Shown: positions 5,501-6,692 of the stretch, one piece after another | Numbering within the stretch: position 1 is the first letter of the stretch | Layout: the number at the start of each line of letters is the position of its first letter | Assembly: GCA_934668285.1 (NCBI GenBank) | Contig: CAKUNB010000089.1 | Coordinates: 1 to 6,692 of the forward strand | Source: an uncultured Oscillospiraceae bacterium | GTDB taxonomy: Bacteria; Bacillota; Clostridia; Oscillospirales; Oscillospiraceae | DNA length: 6,692 bases | Direction: 5' to 3' | Position numbers and translations under genes: made by a program | Notes under the pieces: generated by a model | What the model saw: only the letters and a program-made list of their open reading frames with translations | What the model was told of the DNA's origin: nothing | Database searches by the model: none

Positions 5501-6692
5501 AATCCGAGGGCCGCTACTACGCAACGATCACGCTCAAGGACAACCAGTACGTTGCCGCTGTCGTGCTGACCGACGCGAAGTACAGCAAGGTCTACAAGAC
5601 CATCGGTGTCGGCGAGAATACTGCGGGCGCAACGACCGTCCTCAAGGACATCGATATCACCGGCTATGGCGAGGCAATCGGCCTGACGGTTCACGACTAT
5701 GCAGGCAACACCTTCCAGGGCTATATCCGGGCGAAGAACAACACCGACGATTACGCCGAGGTGGAAGTCACCGACGATATGGTGCTCTATGCCGAGGACT
5801 TCCAGGGCAAGTGGCTGCCCGATGGCTGGACCGTCGAGTCCAAGAGCAACTCCGTCAAGGGCTGGCATCGCGACGAGGATTGGTTCGCGGGCGTCGAGGG
5901 CGACGAGATCGATCAGAACGAATGGCTCTACTCTCCGGCCTACGACCTCTCCGGCCAGAGCACGCCGACGCACATGATCTTTACCTTTAACGCCAGCTAT
6001 ACGTTCTGTGCCCAGTATCCGCATTATAACGTTGATGTCTACGTTTCCGCAGACAACGGCGCGAACTGGAAGTCCATCTGGAATCTGCGCGATTCCGGCC
6101 TGTTTGCCGACTGGACGAACACGCAGGCCAAGGTTGTTATTCCCGATGCCTATCAGGGCAAGGACAACGTCCGCTTCGCCTTCGTCTATACCTCCAGCAA
6201 GGGCGGCGCACAGTTTGGCTTCCGCGACATGAAGATCTATAAAGATCGCGCGGAGGACTACATTGCCGTCAACGCCGCAGCAGGCGAGAACGGCACCCTG
6301 TCCGCTACCGGCAGAGTCCTTGTCCGCAAGGGTACGTCCAAGACCTTCACCGCGATCCCGAACGAGGGCTATGAGGTCGCTTCCTTCGTCGTGGACGGCA
6401 AGGAGCTTGGATCCATCAACTACTACATCTTCGAAATGGTCGGCGTTGACCACAGCGTCAATGTGACCTTCCGCGAAGCAACCGGCAGCACCGGTCATAC
6501 GGTCAATGTCGAAGCAACAGAGGGCGGCAGCGTTTCGCCGAGCGGCGTGCAGACCGTTCAGGACGGCGGCAGCCTCGCTCTGACGGCTACGCCGAACGGC
6601 GGCTACCGCTTCGCCTCCTACCGCGTCAACGGCCGCCGCGTCACCGAGACGGCGACCTACACGCTGGAAAACGTGAAGGAGAACTACTACGT
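2491..6692 (+). CDS. Secreted S8 (subtilisin-like) cell-envelope peptidase, C5a peptidase/lactocepin type (3'-truncated)
   Basis: Predicted extracellular serine endopeptidase; 1400 complete codons are visible and the frame is open at the window end. Order: Sec signal peptide 1-24; I9-like propeptide, about 65-153; S8 catalytic domain, about 170-665, with Asp187 (VVAILDTG), His262 (GHGTHVAGT), oxyanion Asn364 (AVAAGN) and Ser595 (SGTSMASPHVAGG). All catalytic residues are intact. A PA domain (about 445-540, with GKIAVVQRGGG) is inserted between Asn and Ser, which explains the long His-Ser spacing. Next come an Fn3_5-like domain (about 677-818, ending APFLAFYGDW, a hallmark of C5a peptidases and lactocepins), a less recognisable region, a second Fn3-like domain (about 991-1080, ending VHDYAGN), a J-type domain (about 1097-1251) and two bacterial repeat domains (about 1257-1330 and from 1336, cut). 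The family cleaves extracellular proteins, but the substrate here cannot be told. The wall anchor is not visible; SLH domains beyond the window are likely, by analogy with the neighbour. Confidence 0.95.
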   Translation, partial: MKKLFAWLLLIAMILSILPTAVFAEKTVEPEQETVGQQVASALIGAHESTAKAFEQKEDEIDPDQIVRAIVLLDESEIPESGRPTRDAQNRMRRAQATVQKRISQQVMGGEALQVMNSYATLTNGFSADVTYAQLQEIREVEGVEAAFIAPTFELEPDMTTSNGMIGGGYANKTGYNGEGTVVAILDTGVYMAHELFQDAPKNPRLTRDDIQKALDENDMNCEKDAPNAGSSTLYHSEKIPFQFDYGDHDADGNPIDGDSGHGTHVAGTAAGNDGVKAGFSGVAPEAQILNMKVFKSSGGASYDDIVAALEDCMVIGVDSVNMSLGSDCGFIDYESQDEWITNLINVFDRVGKSGISMAVAAGNAYSAAYKNNYGGKALASNPDYGNVSEPSTYHESLSVAAIENGSMVSPYITVGERDIAYYDGYDADTQEITTTWALRTIANKGSMEYVMVGGYGTPEDFEKVDVKGKIAVVQRGGGLYYEAKANNAAAAGAIAMIVYNNEPGIIYMSISAWKIPIAFISQQDGAYIAKQEDKHLTIGVSDKLVTSPVAGMCDFTSWGATSELTLKPEITAPGGNIYSSVPGKSSYELMSGTSMASPHVAGGMAIVSQAVKAKNPDMNATERKHLIDTLLMSTASIVYDEDTPVSPRRQGAGLMDINAAVKTEGYITVSGMDRPKMELGDDVAETGMYELKFTVHNTGDSTLYYNASSLVLTDGTKEDEDGNVLMTEKDVFLPSTFTTNVENNLVVVPAHGEKEVVLTVTLTNPKQDLAKFVNGAFVEGWAVLKAANADGSENEDGIDLSAPFLAFYGDWTKAPIIDSGFWWETLGSEEDTTAQTYNNEALLESMEKTMYTYLGQNNYDYTIPYLADRNAISPNTDDFLDSLTWVYTGMLRSARTLTYEIKGEDGTVYYEKTVDYEPKSIYDSSAYQVAPAGAFTDNGDAIDPWYGTDKNGFELPNDTKATVTISTTPIYNKHASANLRDSWSFPITVDTEKPEVTDISIRESEGRYYATITLKDNQYVAAVVLTDAKYSKVYKTIGVGENTAGATTVLKDIDITGYGEAIGLTVHDYAGNTFQGYIRAKNNTDDYAEVEVTDDMVLYAEDFQGKWLPDGWTVESKSNSVKGWHRDEDWFAGVEGDEIDQNEWLYSPAYDLSGQSTPTHMIFTFNASYTFCAQYPHYNVDVYVSADNGANWKSIWNLRDSGLFADWTNTQAKVVIPDAYQGKDNVRFAFVYTSSKGGAQFGFRDMKIYKDRAEDYIAVNAAAGENGTLSATGRVLVRKGTSKTFTAIPNEGYEVASFVVDGKELGSINYYIFEMVGVDHSVNVTFREATGSTGHTVNVEATEGGSVSPSGVQTVQDGGSLALTATPNGGYRFASYRVNGRRVTETATYTLENVKENYY
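2998..4486 (+). other. S8 catalytic domain with inserted PA domain
   Basis: Residues about 170-665 of the peptidase. Asp187 is at 3049-3051, His262 at 3274-3276, Asn364 at 3580-3582 and Ser595 at 4273-4275. The PA insertion covers about 3823-4110. In related cell-envelope peptidases this insertion shapes access to the active site. The His-Ser distance of 333 residues contrasts with 157 in the minimal subtilisin. The domain closes with RQGAGLMDINAAV, the usual end of C5a-peptidase-type catalytic domains. Confidence 0.9.
5779..6692 (+). other. J-type plus two bacterial repeat modules in the peptidase tail (cut by the window end)
   Basis: The J-type domain at 5779-6243 begins MVLYAEDFQGKWLPDGW, has NEWLYSPAYDL, and ends FGFRDMKIY. 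It matches in layout both J-type domains of the upstream protein. Bacterial repeat 1 (6259-6480) carries AAAGENGTLSATGR, then NEGYEVASFVVDG, and resembles the single repeat of the upstream protein (TAGEGGTITPAGR, then VGYEISDVLVDG). Bacterial repeat 2 starts near 6496 (HTVNVEATEGGSVSPSG) and is cut. These modules are usually non-catalytic spacers or binding domains in secreted Firmicutes proteins. Confidence 0.85.

Noticed and set aside
2800..6498. A 1232-codon open reading frame on the minus strand, antisense to the S8 peptidase gene
   Set aside because: It is in exact codon register with the sense gene, so it stays open only because the sense gene avoids TTA, CTA and TCA codons; it ends where the sense gene uses TCA (2800-2802). 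Its product is a monotonous V/D/R/G/A-rich string with no recognisable domain, while the sense frame has a signal peptide, an intact catalytic triad and known domains.

Overview
The window looks like chromosome from a moderately GC-rich Clostridia bacterium, most plausibly a gut Oscillospiraceae/Ruminococcaceae-type organism. This is an inference from several signs: C-terminal SLH domains as the wall anchor, a strong AAAGGAG ribosome-binding site, a Gram-positive-style signal peptide, codon use rich in G/C at third positions, and stacks of 'choice-of-anchor J' and 'bacterial repeat' modules followed by CxxC repeats. No 16S or marker gene is present, so the placement is tentative.

Layout: two large genes lie head to tail on the + strand, both cut by the window edges. 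Positions 1-2412 are the 3' part of a surface protein whose start is upstream. Its visible order is J-type (cleaved-adhesin-like) domain, bacterial repeat domain, second J-type domain, four and a half tandem CxxC repeats, then three SLH domains and a stop. A 78-base gap follows. It holds a perfect 13-bp hairpin without a T tract and then a ribosome-binding site. Positions 2491-6692 are the 5' part (1400 complete codons) of a secreted S8 (subtilisin-like) peptidase of the C5a peptidase/lactocepin type. Its order is signal peptide, I9-like propeptide, catalytic domain with an inserted PA domain, Fn3-like domains, then a J-type domain and two bacterial repeat domains. The second repeat runs off the end of the window.

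The two products share the same tail modules (J-type plus bacterial repeat). They are probably paralogous or co-functioning cell-envelope proteins, and the upstream one may itself be an S8 peptidase whose catalytic half lies outside the window. The inferred joint role is extracellular protein degradation or adhesion at the S-layer/cell wall. There are no RNA genes, mobile elements, CRISPR arrays or phage genes. Nothing here amounts to a clearly new system. The points most worth a second look are the tail shared by the neighbours, the cysteine repeat cassette bounded by a 13-base direct repeat, the intergenic hairpin, and the third-position GC differences between domains.
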